Of a DNA stretch of 64,000 nucleotides, positions 26,792 through 35,604 are shown one piece after another (positions within the stretch are counted from its first letter, which is position 1; each line of letters begins with the position of its first letter). The translations under genes and the position numbers were made by a program. The DNA comes from Paenibacillus sp. MSJ-34 (GTDB lineage Bacteria > Bacillota > Bacilli > Paenibacillales > Paenibacillaceae). The notes under the pieces were generated by a model. That model ran no database searches. It was not told the origin of the DNA and saw only the letters and a program-made list of their open reading frames with translations. The stretch lies in NCBI RefSeq assembly GCF_018918005.1, contig NZ_JAHLPR010000008.1:80612-144611 (forward strand). The letters are read 5' to 3'.

Positions 26792-28630
26792 ATGCGGAAA
26801 TTTCGCGTACGCTTAACGGTGATTTTGATCGCGATCGTCGGTTTGTCCGTGCTTGCGGCCGGCATGCTCTCCGTTCGCATGTTCCAACAATCGCATTTGT
26901 CGGCATTAGAGGAAAATATGGACCGTGAAATTAAAATGATACTTGAGATGTTTCCTTGGCTGCCGGCTTCGGAAGACGAAGCGGAACAGTTCGCTTATTA
27001 TACCGATGCCGCCAAACAATTGAGCGAAAGCACGGAAGCGCGGGTTACGTTTATTCGCAGCGACGGGCAGGTGATCGGCGACTCCGAGCACGATCCGCGT
27101 ACGATGGAAAACCACGCCGGACGCGAGGAAATTATAGCGGCGGATCGGACGGGCCGCGGCAGCCAGATTCGTTTCAGCGAAACATTGGGACATAATATGC
27201 TGTATGTGGCAATCCCTGCGAAGAATCCTTCTTTTCAAGGATACGTCAGGCTTGCGATGAGCATCAACGATGTTGAAGCGGACATCCGCCAGCTTTGGAT
27301 CTATTTGTTCGGCGGTTTGCTCGTTCTGTTCGCGCTGGCGGCGCTCGTCAGTTTTCGCATCGCATTCGGCCTGACGCGGCCGCTCGAGCATATTACGAAA
27401 GTGGCGTACATGATCTCGCGCAAAAATTATAAAGCGCGGGTCGACGTCCGTAAAATCGACGAAATCGGCCAGCTCGGCGCGGCGATCAATACGATGGCGG
27501 ACAGCCTGCAGGAACAGATGAATCATATCCGCGAAAATGAGCACCGATTGCAAAACGTACTGGAAAATATGATCAACGGCGTCATGATGGCGGATCAGCA
27601 CGGCACGATCGTGCTTGCCAACCAGTCTGCCGAAACGATACTCGGGCTGGAAGCGAAACAGTTGGCCGGGAAAAATTACAAGGACATTAAGCAGCATCAT
27701 GCTTTGGTTCAGTTTATTGCGGAAGGCTTGGAACGAAAAGAAATGATGCGCGACGAGGTAACCGTATATTTGCCCGAAGAAAAACTGCTCGACGTCAACC
27801 TGGTGCCTATGTATTTCGACGATCGGAAATGGGTCGGCATGCTCGTTCTGCTGCAAGATATGACGGCGATTCGCCGCCTCGAGCGGATGCGCAGCGAATT
27901 TGTCGCCAACGTGTCGCATGAATTGAAAACGCCGGTTGCCGCGGTCAAAGGGTTTGCGGAAACTTTGCTCAGCGGAGCCGTTAACGACGCGGAAACGACA
28001 AGAGCGTTTTTGCAAATTATATACGACGAGAGCGATCGGCTTAACCGGTTGATCGGCGACATTCTCGAACTGTCCAAGATCGAGTCGAAACGATCGCCGC
28101 TGCAATTTTCTCCGGTACATTTGCAAAGCTTTATCGATAAGACGGTTGAAATGTTGCGCACGGAAGCGGCGAAAAAAAATATCGCCCTCGAATCGCAGGT
28201 GCCCGAATATTTATTTGCGGAAGCGGACGAGGATCGGCTGCGCCAAATTCTCATTAACGTGCTGTCCAACGGCATCAGCTATACGCCGCAAGGCGGCAAA
28301 GTGAAAGTTACCGCAGAGCCGATCGCGCAAGCCGCGGGCGAACGGAATGACGAGGCAAGCGATGCGGATCCCGAAGAGTATGAAACGATACGCATTACGA
28401 TTTCGGATACCGGCATCGGGATACCGAAGCCGGATTTGCCGCGTATCTTCGAACGGTTCTACCGCGTCGACAAGGCGCGTTCCCGCAGCTCGGGCGGCAC
28501 CGGATTGGGCTTATCGATCGTGAAGCACTTGGTTGAACTGCATAAAGGGACGATTCAAGTGGAAAGCGAGCTAGGAATAGGTACCAGCTTCATCATCGAT
28601 ATACCGGTCATCCAACAGCAAATCGAGTAA
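26792..28630 (+). CDS. phoR: Phosphate sensor histidine kinase PhoR
   Basis: Membrane sensor kinase of the phosphate-starvation two-component system. 612 residues from ATG 26792 (AAAAGGAATG upstream); longer starts would lie in the fumA terminator. Order: transmembrane helix (about 8-30), extracytoplasmic PAS-like domain (about 35-165), second helix (about 168-190), HAMP (195-245), PAS (about 255-355), HisKA with NVSHELKTPVAAVKGF (about 370), and HATPase with ISDTGIGIPKPDLPRIFERFY and SGGTGLGLSIVKH. It lies upstream of phoP, the reverse of the B. subtilis phoP-phoR order, with 102 bp and a PHO box between. Confidence 0.9.
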   Translation: MRKFRVRLTVILIAIVGLSVLAAGMLSVRMFQQSHLSALEENMDREIKMILEMFPWLPASEDEAEQFAYYTDAAKQLSESTEARVTFIRSDGQVIGDSEHDPRTMENHAGREEIIAADRTGRGSQIRFSETLGHNMLYVAIPAKNPSFQGYVRLAMSINDVEADIRQLWIYLFGGLLVLFALAALVSFRIAFGLTRPLEHITKVAYMISRKNYKARVDVRKIDEIGQLGAAINTMADSLQEQMNHIRENEHRLQNVLENMINGVMMADQHGTIVLANQSAETILGLEAKQLAGKNYKDIKQHHALVQFIAEGLERKEMMRDEVTVYLPEEKLLDVNLVPMYFDDRKWVGMLVLLQDMTAIRRLERMRSEFVANVSHELKTPVAAVKGFAETLLSGAVNDAETTRAFLQIIYDESDRLNRLIGDILELSKIESKRSPLQFSPVHLQSFIDKTVEMLRTEAAKKNIALESQVPEYLFAEADEDRLRQILINVLSNGISYTPQGGKVKVTAEPIAQAAGERNDEASDADPEEYETIRITISDTGIGIPKPDLPRIFERFYRVDKARSRSSGGTGLGLSIVKHLVELHKGTIQVESELGIGTSFIIDIPVIQQQIE

Positions 28631-28631
28631 A

Positions 28632-28685
28632 TTAACGATCCGTTTACACGAAATTTACACTCCGTTTACAAATGTATGATAAGAT
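28632..28685 (+). promoter_or_regulatory. PHO box and -10 of the phoP promoter
   Basis: Four hexamers at exact 11-bp steps: TTAACG (28632), TTTACA (28643), TTTACA (28654), TTTACA (28665). Nine bases later lies TAAGAT (28680-28685). This is the B. subtilis PhoP-activated promoter layout: TT(A/C/T)A(C/T)A repeats spaced by five bases in place of a -35. It starts one base after the phoR stop. Confidence 0.8.
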
Positions 28686-28732
28686 AAAAATGTTAACTCG
28701 GCTCAGTTCTTTGGTAAACGAAGGAGGTTGTC

Positions 28733-29455
28733 ATGTCGCATAAGGTGCTGATAATAGAAGACGAACCGACGCTCGCCAGATTGCTATCGTACAATTTAGC
28801 GCAGGAAGGTTACGACATCAAGGTGGTCGACCATGGGACGGAAGGGCTGCAGGCGGGGCTGAGCGAGCATTTCGATTTGATCATACTGGATATTATGCTT
28901 CCCGGCATGAACGGATTTGAAATATTGGCGAAGATGAGACAAGCCGGCAAACGGACGCCGGTCATTATATTAACCGCTCGCAACGCGGAGGAAGAAGTGG
29001 TGCAAGGTTTGAAAAGCGGCGCCGACGATTATATTACGAAACCGTTCGGCGTTGCGGAGCTGCTGGCGCGCGTATCGGCGGTGCTGCGGCGCTTCTCCGG
29101 GGAGGAGGTTCCGCTCCAAGCGGCCGCCGACCATGAGAAAACGATCGAAATCGGCGAACTGAAAATTTACCCGGAACGTTACGAAGTGCTTCTTCACGGG
29201 GGCTCGATCCCGCTGCGGCCCAAAGAGTTCGAAGTGCTGCTCTATCTGGTGCAGCGGCCGGGGATGGTCATTTCGCGGGACGATTTGATGAATGTCGTGT
29301 GGGGATTCGACTATATCGGGGGTCAGCGAACGGTAGACGTTCACGTCAGTTCCTTGCGCAAAAAACTGGAGATGAATCAACAAACGGTGCAAATCGACTC
29401 GATTCGCGGCGTCGGATACAAACTGGTCGTAAAAAAGTCTTCTCATTCCGTTTAA
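28733..29455 (+). CDS. phoP: Phosphate response regulator PhoP
   Basis: OmpR-type response regulator, 240 residues. Receiver domain (1-120): acidic pocket IIEDEP, phosphoacceptor in LIILDIMLPGMNG, Thr and Lys in ILTAR and YITKPFG. Winged-helix DNA-binding domain (about 140-235): LRPKEFEVLLYLVQRPG, recognition region GGQRTVDVHVSSLRKKLE, and IRGVGYKLV. Identity as PhoP rather than another OmpR regulator is supported by the adjacent PhoR-type kinase, the PHO box in its promoter and in pstS, and proximity to the pst operon. ACGAAGGAGGTTGTC precedes the ATG. Confidence 0.9.
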   Translation: MSHKVLIIEDEPTLARLLSYNLAQEGYDIKVVDHGTEGLQAGLSEHFDLIILDIMLPGMNGFEILAKMRQAGKRTPVIILTARNAEEEVVQGLKSGADDYITKPFGVAELLARVSAVLRRFSGEEVPLQAAADHEKTIEIGELKIYPERYEVLLHGGSIPLRPKEFEVLLYLVQRPGMVISRDDLMNVVWGFDYIGGQRTVDVHVSSLRKKLEMNQQTVQIDSIRGVGYKLVVKKSSHSV

Positions 29456-29475
29456 GGAATACGGAGACTTTTTTT
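29431..29475. terminator. Bidirectional terminator between phoP and cydS
   Basis: AAAAAAGTCT and AGACTTTTTTT enclose a smaller TTCC/GGAA stem. A-tracts on one side and T-tracts on the other suit both strands. The left arm overlaps the last codons of phoP. Confidence 0.8.
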
Positions 29476-29482
29476 CGTTGCA

Positions 29483-29581
29483 TTACGAAGGATCCTCGCT
29501 GCGTCCCGCCCACCAAAACACAATAACGACCGACACGATAAGAAGTAGGATCGGCGCGTAAAAAAGAAAAAACGCGTGCAT
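29483..29581 (-). CDS. cydS: Cytochrome bd oxidase small subunit CydS
   Basis: A 32-residue single-helix protein starting MHAFFLFYAPILLLIVSVV and ending WWAGRSEDPS. It starts 17 bp after cydB, with AAAGGAATG before the ATG. Sequence pattern, length and position match CydS, the third subunit seen in the Geobacillus thermodenitrificans cytochrome bd structure (33 residues, with a similar F-x-x-x-YAP start), where one helix packs beside CydA. It would be missed by a usual length cut-off. Homology rests on recognition from memory, without an alignment search. Confidence 0.8.
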   Translation of the reverse strand: MHAFFLFYAPILLLIVSVVIVFWWAGRSEDPS

Positions 29582-29598
29582 GGAAACGTCATTCCTTT

Positions 29599-30621
29599 CT
29601 ATTTTCTTCCCAGCTTGCCTTGGACGTAAGTGGAATCGAACAAAAAGAGGCGGAGCAACAAATATAAGGACGGAATGAGCACAAGCAATCCGAGAAGAAA
29701 CGCGGCGATTAATGCGACGGCCATCTCCGGATTCGTAAAGTGCTCGTAAATCGTCAAGTAAGGGTATAGCAAATAAGGCAAGTGCGATTTTCCGTATCCG
29801 AAAAAGGCGAATCCAAACTGCAAAATAACGAGTGCGAACGCGTAATTGTAGAAACGGCCCTTCCATACGAAATAAACCGCGACGGCAAAACAGACGAACG
29901 AAGCGGCGAACATCCAGGCATTGGCGACCATATTGTCAAAATGCAGCGGATTATGAGCGCGAATGGCGAAAAAAACGAGCAGACTGCTTGCGATCGTCGG
30001 CGCGGACCAACTGAGCGCATAGCGGCGCAGCACTTTCAAAGCTTCGGCATCCTTCGCTTTGTCGGCATAATAGGTCAGGAACATGGCGGAAATATAGAGT
30101 ACGCTAACCAAAGCGAGCAGGACGACCGACCAGGCGTAGCCGCTCGTAAACAATTTGCCGTACGAAATGGACACGCCGCCGCCTCTCTCTTCGATAAATC
30201 CTCCTTCGGATATGGACAACACCGTCGACAACGCGGCCGGAATGAGCAGGCCGCTTGCGCCGTACAAGAACATATAGAACGTATTTTCCCGGTTCCCATA
30301 CGTGCTGAATACATAATAGGAGCCGCGAATCGCGAGCAGAACGATGGCGACGCTGCCGGGAACCAGCAAGGCGGTTCCGTAGTAGTAAGCCGTATCCGGA
30401 AAGAAACCGACGATGCCGACGAAGAAAAATACGAGAAATACGTTCGTCACTTCCCATACCGGCGTCAAGTAGAGTTCGATGACAGGGTTGATTTGATGTC
30501 TTTTTCCCGTAATTAGACTGTAATAACTGAAAAAGCCCGCCCCGAAATCGATCGAGGCGACGATAAGATAGCCGAACAAGAACACCCATAGCACCGTGAT
30601 CCCCAACAATTCATAGCCCAT
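29599..30621 (-). CDS. cydB: Cytochrome bd quinol oxidase subunit II
   Basis: Heme-free structural subunit of cytochrome bd, 340 residues, with about nine transmembrane helices in a pseudo-symmetric arrangement. The start MGYELLGITVLWVFLFGYLIVASIDFGAGF-like region, TPVWEVTNVFLVFFFVGIVGF and PLHFDNMVANAW are typical. It lies 31 bp after cydA and 17 bp before cydS, so the genes form an operon. No cydCD assembly-transporter genes follow, as in the YthAB (CbdAB) branch of Bacilli. Confidence 0.9.
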   Translation of the reverse strand: MGYELLGITVLWVFLFGYLIVASIDFGAGFFSYYSLITGKRHQINPVIELYLTPVWEVTNVFLVFFFVGIVGFFPDTAYYYGTALLVPGSVAIVLLAIRGSYYVFSTYGNRENTFYMFLYGASGLLIPAALSTVLSISEGGFIEERGGGVSISYGKLFTSGYAWSVVLLALVSVLYISAMFLTYYADKAKDAEALKVLRRYALSWSAPTIASSLLVFFAIRAHNPLHFDNMVANAWMFAASFVCFAVAVYFVWKGRFYNYAFALVILQFGFAFFGYGKSHLPYLLYPYLTIYEHFTNPEMAVALIAAFLLGLLVLIPSLYLLLRLFLFDSTYVQGKLGRK

Positions 30622-30652
30622 TCAAACATGGCCCCCTCAATGCGCACAAATG

Positions 30653-31996
30653 TTAATCATCCATATTCCGCGCGCGAATTTCCGCTTCCGCCGGGTTGTT
30701 TCGGAACATTCTCAGCAAGATGGCCGAGCTGCTGACGCCTAGTATTGCGTACAGGAGCGCGAACAGCCATAGCATCGTATCGACATGCCCCGATGTCGTG
30801 GCGCCTTGCGCCGTTCTCATGATGCCAACCAGAATCCACGGTTGTCTGCCGACTTCCGTATACATCCAACCGAATTCGATCGCCAGGAAAGCAAGCGGAG
30901 CGCCGAGGACGATAAAATAGTGAAGCAGGCGCGCCGTCCGCGGAACGGCATGCTTGCGCCGTTTGCGGTAGGCGATGACGTACCAGACGCCGACGGCGAT
31001 AAGATACATGCCGATCGCCACCATCGAGTCGAATAAATAATGCGTCACGAGCGGCGGCCAAAGCTCCTTGGGCGTCTCGCTCAACCCGCGAACTTCGGCG
31101 CCAGGGTCGCCATGCGCCAAAATGCTGAGCGCGTACGGAATTTTGAGGCCAAGCCTCACTTCGTTATTCCGGTCAAGATATCCGCCGAGAATGAGCGGCG
31201 CATGCGTGCCTGTTTCAAAATGCCACTCGGCCGCCGCCAGTTTCTCCGGTTGGTACGAAGCGAGAAATTTGCCCGACAGGTCGCCGAGGACAAAAGTCGT
31301 CAACGCAAACACCAATCCGGAAGTCATCGTTAGTTTCAAAGCCTTGCGATAATATATATGGCTTCGGCCTTTCAACAGCGAAACGGCGGCAATCGCCGCC
31401 AGAAGAAACGCGCATGCGACATAGGCGGTGGCGAGCACATGCGCCACTTTGGTCGGCATCGCCGGATTCAGCATCGCCGCGATCGGCCGAATGTCCGTCG
31501 GGCTTCCGTCTTCGAGCCTGAATCCCTGCGGCGTATTCATAAACGCATTGACGCATGTAATGAAAAAGGCGGAAGCCGAGGAACCGATCGCCACGGGTAT
31601 GAGCAAATACAGGTGAAGCAGCGGTTGTTTGAACCGATCCCATGTGTATAAATAGATCCCGAGAAAGATCGCTTCCACGAAAAAGGCGAACGTCTCCATG
31701 AACAAGGGCAATGCGATCAATTGGCCCGCGACGCGCATAAAACTCGGCCACAGCAAACTAAGCTGCAGCCCGATCGCGGTACCCGTCACGACGCCGACGG
31801 CCGCCGTAATCGTATAGCCGCGAGCCCAGCGGCGCGCCATCAAAGAGTAGTGCGGATCGCGGCGTCTTACGCCCATCCATTCCGCGAGCGCGATGAAGAT
31901 CGGCACCCCGACGCCGATTGTGGCGAACACGATGTGAAAGGCCAGCGTCAAACCGGTTAATATCCGGCTGTAAACGACCGGATCGTAAGGGAACAT
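30653..31996 (-). CDS. cydA: Cytochrome bd quinol oxidase subunit I
   Basis: Catalytic subunit carrying hemes b558, b595 and d. It oxidises menaquinol and reduces oxygen to water without pumping protons. 447 residues. Heme-ligand His21 lies in LTLAFHIVFATIGVG, and the GWMYTEVGRQPW signature is near residue 375. The quinol-binding Q-loop region is short compared with E. coli CydA, consistent with the Gram-positive short-Q-loop type. AAGGAGTGACGCGGG precedes the ATG. It is the second gene of a four-gene operon starting with a 36-residue membrane protein. Confidence 0.92.
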   Translation of the reverse strand: MFPYDPVVYSRILTGLTLAFHIVFATIGVGVPIFIALAEWMGVRRRDPHYSLMARRWARGYTITAAVGVVTGTAIGLQLSLLWPSFMRVAGQLIALPLFMETFAFFVEAIFLGIYLYTWDRFKQPLLHLYLLIPVAIGSSASAFFITCVNAFMNTPQGFRLEDGSPTDIRPIAAMLNPAMPTKVAHVLATAYVACAFLLAAIAAVSLLKGRSHIYYRKALKLTMTSGLVFALTTFVLGDLSGKFLASYQPEKLAAAEWHFETGTHAPLILGGYLDRNNEVRLGLKIPYALSILAHGDPGAEVRGLSETPKELWPPLVTHYLFDSMVAIGMYLIAVGVWYVIAYRKRRKHAVPRTARLLHYFIVLGAPLAFLAIEFGWMYTEVGRQPWILVGIMRTAQGATTSGHVDTMLWLFALLYAILGVSSSAILLRMFRNNPAEAEIRARNMDD

Positions 31997-32012
31997 CCCG
32001 CGTCACTCCTTC

Positions 32013-32123
32013 TCATAAGTGCCGGATAATAGAAAAAAGCATAATCAGCGCGATAATGAAACAGAGCGCGATTAATCTGCTCTCCTGTTTGCGAATGGGA
32101 TCGGAACGATAGCGTTTCGTCAT
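32013..32123 (-). CDS. 36-residue single-helix protein heading the cyd operon
   Basis: Encodes MTKRYRSDPIRKQESRL followed by a hydrophobic helix (about residues 18-33) and ends IIRHL. GGAGGAAG lies four to five bases before the ATG. Its stop lies 16 bp before the cydA start, and the cydA ribosome binding site sits in that gap, so it is the likely first gene of the operon. The positive-inside N-terminus and one helix resemble CydX/CydY/CydS-type bd-oxidase accessory subunits, but the sequence is not a recognisable member of those families. A translated gene is supported by the ribosome binding site and spacing only. Confidence 0.55.
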   Translation of the reverse strand: MTKRYRSDPIRKQESRLIALCFIIALIMLFSIIRHL

Positions 32124-32217
32124 ACTTCCTCCGTCTTTTGCCGCGAGTTTGTGCGTTGCAATATTGATTAATTTTCCCTCTTTTTCCGTTATTACACCAA
32201 CCTTGTATTTGCCACAA

Positions 32218-32271
32218 TTTACATGAAATTAATATGCCGCAAACATTCCGTTAACCGTTCGCTGCTACACT
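32218..32271 (+). promoter_or_regulatory. PHO box and -10 of the CBS/chemoreceptor gene
   Basis: TTTACA (32218), TTAATA (32229), CAAACA (32240), TTAACC (32251): four hexamers at 11-bp steps. Nine bases on is TACACT (32266-32271). Geometry is identical to the phoP and pstS promoters. It lies between this gene and the divergent cyd operon. Confidence 0.7.
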
Positions 32272-32338
32272 GGTGCCGTAGGGATAGGAAGAAAGAACTA
32301 CGATGCTCGCCGCATCGTCTATCGAGGAGGGAACCGAT

Positions 32339-33466
32339 ATGTCCGCGCAGGCGCTCCAAAAAATAATTGATTTTCCGCAAAAAGCGGAAGAAAGCGGGAG
32401 TGTGGATGTTCGCCGCTACATACAAGCGCCGACGGTTCTGGGACCGTTTCATACGTGCCGGGAAGCGATCGCCTTGCTAGGAAAAACGCCCGAAGAGGAG
32501 TGCATGGTCGTTGTGGACGAACAAGATGCGCCGCTCGGCTTGTTGATGAAAACCCGCTTTTTCCGCATCATCGGGCAAACGTACGGAATCGACTTGTACG
32601 ATTCGAAATCGGTCGCTAATCTGATGGACGCGAATGCGCTGCAGGTGGACATCTCCCTGCCGGTGCAGGAAATGATCGATTTGGCGCTGAACCGTCCGAA
32701 CGAACAATGCTACGATTGCGTCATCGTAACGGAGCAAGGGCGGCTTCTTGGCATTGTAACGGTGGGGTCGCTGCTGCAATTGTCGTTAACGCTGCAGCAA
32801 GCGGCCGTTCAATCGCAGCATCGCATTGCCCGGGGTACGGACGCCATGATCGCGCAAATTCACGAAGCGGCCGCGAACGTGACGCTTTCGGCGCGAAACG
32901 GAATTCTAGATTCGGAAGCGATGGTCGAATTGACGCTGCAAGGGAAGAAGGAACTAAGCAAAGTATCGGACGCGTTCGCCGGCATCATGCATAATACGGC
33001 ACAGCAGGAACGGCATATTCGACATTTGCAGCAGCGAACGGCGGGCATCTCCGCGATCACGCAATTGATTCGCGACTTGGCCGAACAGAGCAATCTGCTG
33101 GCGCTCAACGCGAGCATCGAAGCGGCCAGAGCCGGCGCGTACGGCAAAGGATTTGCCGTCGTCGCTTCCGAGATGCGCAAGCTTGCGGACCGCACGAAAG
33201 CGTCGGCCGACGCTATCGCCGGCATGCTCGGCGAAGTCGGGGAATCCGTTGCGGAAACGGCGCAATGGGTGCAGGCGGGACGCGCGGAGACGGAGAACAG
33301 CGCGGCGTATGTTCGCGAAGCGGCGGAAGCATTCGAGAAGCTGCTGCACGCTGCGGAAGACCACCGGAAACAAGTGCAGGAAATGTTCGCAAACGCCGCC
33401 GTCGTCGATCGAAAAACGGATGAAGTCAAACAGGCGATTCGGAGCATCTTGAAATTTTTACACTGA
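32339..33466 (+). CDS. Soluble CBS-pair/chemoreceptor signalling-domain protein
   Basis: 375 residues from ATG 32339 (GAGGAGGG seven bases upstream). Residues about 30-165 hold two CBS motifs ([39 protein letters not shown]). Residues about 190-375 are a methyl-accepting chemotaxis signalling domain with the hairpin tip [19 protein letters not shown] and [20 protein letters not shown]. There is no transmembrane helix, so it would be a cytosolic receptor, perhaps sensing adenine nucleotides through the CBS pair. A PHO box in front and pstS directly behind suggest that phosphate starvation induces it. Its output (chemotaxis kinase or another partner) is not determined. The combination is uncommon and I know no named homologue. 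Confidence 0.8.
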   Translation: MSAQALQKIIDFPQKAEESGSVDVRRYIQAPTVLGPFHTCREAIALLGKTPEEECMVVVDEQDAPLGLLMKTRFFRIIGQTYGIDLYDSKSVANLMDANALQVDISLPVQEMIDLALNRPNEQCYDCVIVTEQGRLLGIVTVGSLLQLSLTLQQAAVQSQHRIARGTDAMIAQIHEAAANVTLSARNGILDSEAMVELTLQGKKELSKVSDAFAGIMHNTAQQERHIRHLQQRTAGISAITQLIRDLAEQSNLLALNASIEAARAGAYGKGFAVVASEMRKLADRTKASADAIAGMLGEVGESVAETAQWVQAGRAETENSAAYVREAAEAFEKLLHAAEDHRKQVQEMFANAAVVDRKTDEVKQAIRSILKFLH

Positions 33467-33510
33467 GTTAACAAAACTTTCGAACAGGCTTAACAATCTT
33501 TCGCTACCAT
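33457..33510 (+). promoter_or_regulatory. PHO box and -10 of the pst operon
   Basis: TTTACA (33457), TTAACA (33468), TTCGAA (33479), TTAACA (33490) at 11-bp steps, then TACCAT (33505-33510) nine bases later. The first hexamer lies inside the last codons of the preceding gene. Confidence 0.8.
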
Positions 33511-33567
33511 TGGAAACGTAGCGAAGAAAAAGGATAAAAGTACGATGAATCAGGGGAGTGGTTGTAG

Positions 33568-34560
33568 ATGTTGAAACCGGGGAAAAAGAGTTTGCTAACG
33601 CTGCTAATTATTATTGTCGCGCTTACGCTTGCGGCTTGCGGCGGTACGAAAGCGGCAGAGACGCCTGCTGCGGAAACGCCGGCGGCAGGCAACGAATCGA
33701 ATGCGGAAGAAACGGCGGCGCTGTCGGGTACGATAGAAATTGACGGTTCCAGCACGGTATTCCCGATGGCAGAAGCGATTGCGGAAGAGTTCAGCAAAGA
33801 GTATAAAGACGTTCGCGTAACGGTCGGCACGTCCGGCACCGGCGGCGGATTCAAACGTTTCACGAAAGGCGAGACGGCGATCAGCAACGCTTCCCGCGCC
33901 ATTAAAGACAGCGAAGCGGAAGAAGCGAAGGCGAACGGCGTCGATTATATCGAATTAAAAGTAGCGTATGACGGGTTGTCCGTTGTCGTTAACAAAGATA
34001 ATGACTGGGTAGATAAATTGTCGGTTGACGAACTGAAAAAAATATACGAGCCGAACAGCACGGTGAAAACATGGGCTGACGTTCGCGCCGGATGGCCGCA
34101 AGAGCCGATCAAAATTTATTCGCCGGGCGCGGATCACGGAACGTTCGATTATTTCACGGAAGAAATTATCGGCACGGCGAAAGAAAGCCGCAACGACAAC
34201 CAAATTACGTTCAGCGCAGACACGAATGCGGTCGTGCAGGGCGTCATGGGCGACAAATATTCGATCGGGTATTTCGGCTACGCCTTCTATGAAGAGAACG
34301 CGGATCAATTGAAGCTCGTTCCGGTCGACAACGGTACGGCGACGGTAACGCCTTCGATGGAAACGATCAAAGACGGCAGCTATTCTCCGCTTGCCCGCCC
34401 ATTGTTGATCTATGTAAGCAAACAAGCGATGGAAAAACCGGAAGTGAAAACTTTCGTCGAATATTTCATGCAGCATGCCGGAAGCGTGGCGGGTGAAGTC
34501 GGATACGTTCCGCTCCCGGATGAGCAATACGACGCTGAAAAAGCGAAGCTGAGTCAATAA
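33568..34560 (+). CDS. pstS: Phosphate-binding lipoprotein PstS
   Basis: High-affinity phosphate receptor of the Pst ABC transporter. 330 residues. A signal peptide ends in lipobox LAAC with lipidated Cys24, followed by an Ala/Glu/Thr-rich linker (to about 50). The binding-protein fold has the phosphate-contact segments IDGSSTVFPMAEAIAEEF, GTSGTGGGFKRF and SPGADHGTFDYF. GGGGAGTGG precedes the ATG. A terminator-like hairpin follows, which would give more PstS than permease, as is usual for this operon. Confidence 0.95.
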   Translation: MLKPGKKSLLTLLIIIVALTLAACGGTKAAETPAAETPAAGNESNAEETAALSGTIEIDGSSTVFPMAEAIAEEFSKEYKDVRVTVGTSGTGGGFKRFTKGETAISNASRAIKDSEAEEAKANGVDYIELKVAYDGLSVVVNKDNDWVDKLSVDELKKIYEPNSTVKTWADVRAGWPQEPIKIYSPGADHGTFDYFTEEIIGTAKESRNDNQITFSADTNAVVQGVMGDKYSIGYFGYAFYEENADQLKLVPVDNGTATVTPSMETIKDGSYSPLARPLLIYVSKQAMEKPEVKTFVEYFMQHAGSVAGEVGYVPLPDEQYDAEKAKLSQ

Positions 34561-34584
34561 TCCTTAACGCAACACGAATCCATA

Positions 34585-34629
34585 AAAAAGTGATGTCTCA
34601 ACCTTTGAAAGCGAGGCATCACCTTTTTG
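34585..34629 (+). terminator. Attenuating terminator between pstS and pstC
   Basis: AAAAAAGTGATGTCTC pairs with GAGGCATCACCTTTTT (one mismatch), giving a 10-bp stem with a T-run. Being inside the operon, it probably passes part of transcription to pstCAB-phoU. Confidence 0.8.
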
Positions 34630-34672
34630 TGGATACGCACACGAAACGATAACAAAGCGAGGTTAAGGAAAA

Positions 34673-35602
34673 ATGAGCGATTTGGAATTGCAAACGAAGC
34701 GGCCCAAACTGCAGTTGAAAAATAAAAATATATATATGTTGGATAAATTGATGCCGGTCGTTTTATTTTTTTGTGCGGCGGTTTCGATCGTGACGACGAT
34801 CGGGATCGTTTATACGTTGTTTTCGGAGACGTTTCAATTTTTCAAGCAAGTGCCGCTGTTCGATTTTCTGTTCGGCATGAAGTGGAGTCCGCTCATCGAA
34901 CCGAAAAGCTTTGGCATTTGGCCGCTCTTGAGCGGCACGCTGCTCGTTACCGTCATCGCTTGCGTATTCGCGTTTCCCGTCGGCATCGCCAGCGCCATCT
35001 ATTTAAGCGAATATGCGCCGAACCGCGTTCGCAAAATCGTCAAGCCGATTTTGGAAGTGCTCGCGGGCGTGCCTACGATCGTTTACGGTTATTTTGCGTT
35101 AACGTTCGTCACGCCGATCATTCGCGCTGTCTTCCCGTCGACCGGCGTATTTAACGCGCTCAGCGCCGGCATCGTCGTCGGCATTATGATTATTCCGATG
35201 ATTACCTCGCTCAGCGAAGATGCGATGGCGGCGGTGCCGCGCAGCTTGCGCCACGGCGCCTACGCGCTGGGTGCCACCCGTTTCGAGGTGGCGCTCAAAA
35301 TCGTCGTGCCCGCGGCGTTCTCCGGCATCGTGTCCTCGGGCGTGCTGGCATTCTCCCGCGCGATCGGCGAGACGATGATCGTAACCGTCGCCGCCGGATC
35401 GACGCCGCAGCTCACGATGAATCCGCTCGAAAGCATCCAGACGATGACGGCGTATATCGTTCAAGTAAGTTTGGGCGATACCCCGCACGGTTCGATCGAA
35501 TACGGCACCATATTCGCCGTCGGGCTCACGTTGTTCTTGTTCACTTTCCTATTAAATATATTAGCCTCTTACGTTGCCAAACGATTTAGGGAGGAGTATT
35601 GA
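34673..35602 (+). CDS. pstC: Phosphate ABC transporter permease PstC
   Basis: 309-residue membrane permease with six predicted helices. It begins with a soluble N-terminus of about 25 residues, then a helix at about 27-50. The family segment [31 protein letters not shown] and the ABC-coupling EAA-like loop ([29 protein letters not shown]) are clear. It pairs with PstA. The stop overlaps the spacing region of pstA (next start two bases on), so translation is coupled. AGGTTAAGGAAAA precedes the ATG. Confidence 0.95.
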   Translation: MSDLELQTKRPKLQLKNKNIYMLDKLMPVVLFFCAAVSIVTTIGIVYTLFSETFQFFKQVPLFDFLFGMKWSPLIEPKSFGIWPLLSGTLLVTVIACVFAFPVGIASAIYLSEYAPNRVRKIVKPILEVLAGVPTIVYGYFALTFVTPIIRAVFPSTGVFNALSAGIVVGIMIIPMITSLSEDAMAAVPRSLRHGAYALGATRFEVALKIVVPAAFSGIVSSGVLAFSRAIGETMIVTVAAGSTPQLTMNPLESIQTMTAYIVQVSLGDTPHGSIEYGTIFAVGLTLFLFTFLLNILASYVAKRFREEY

Positions 35603-35604
35603 TT

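Noticed and set aside
32124..32217. Rex operator before the cyd operon
   Set aside because: TTGTGGCAAATACAAGG on the minus strand recalls TTGTG...CACAA but the arms do not match and the spacing is wrong.
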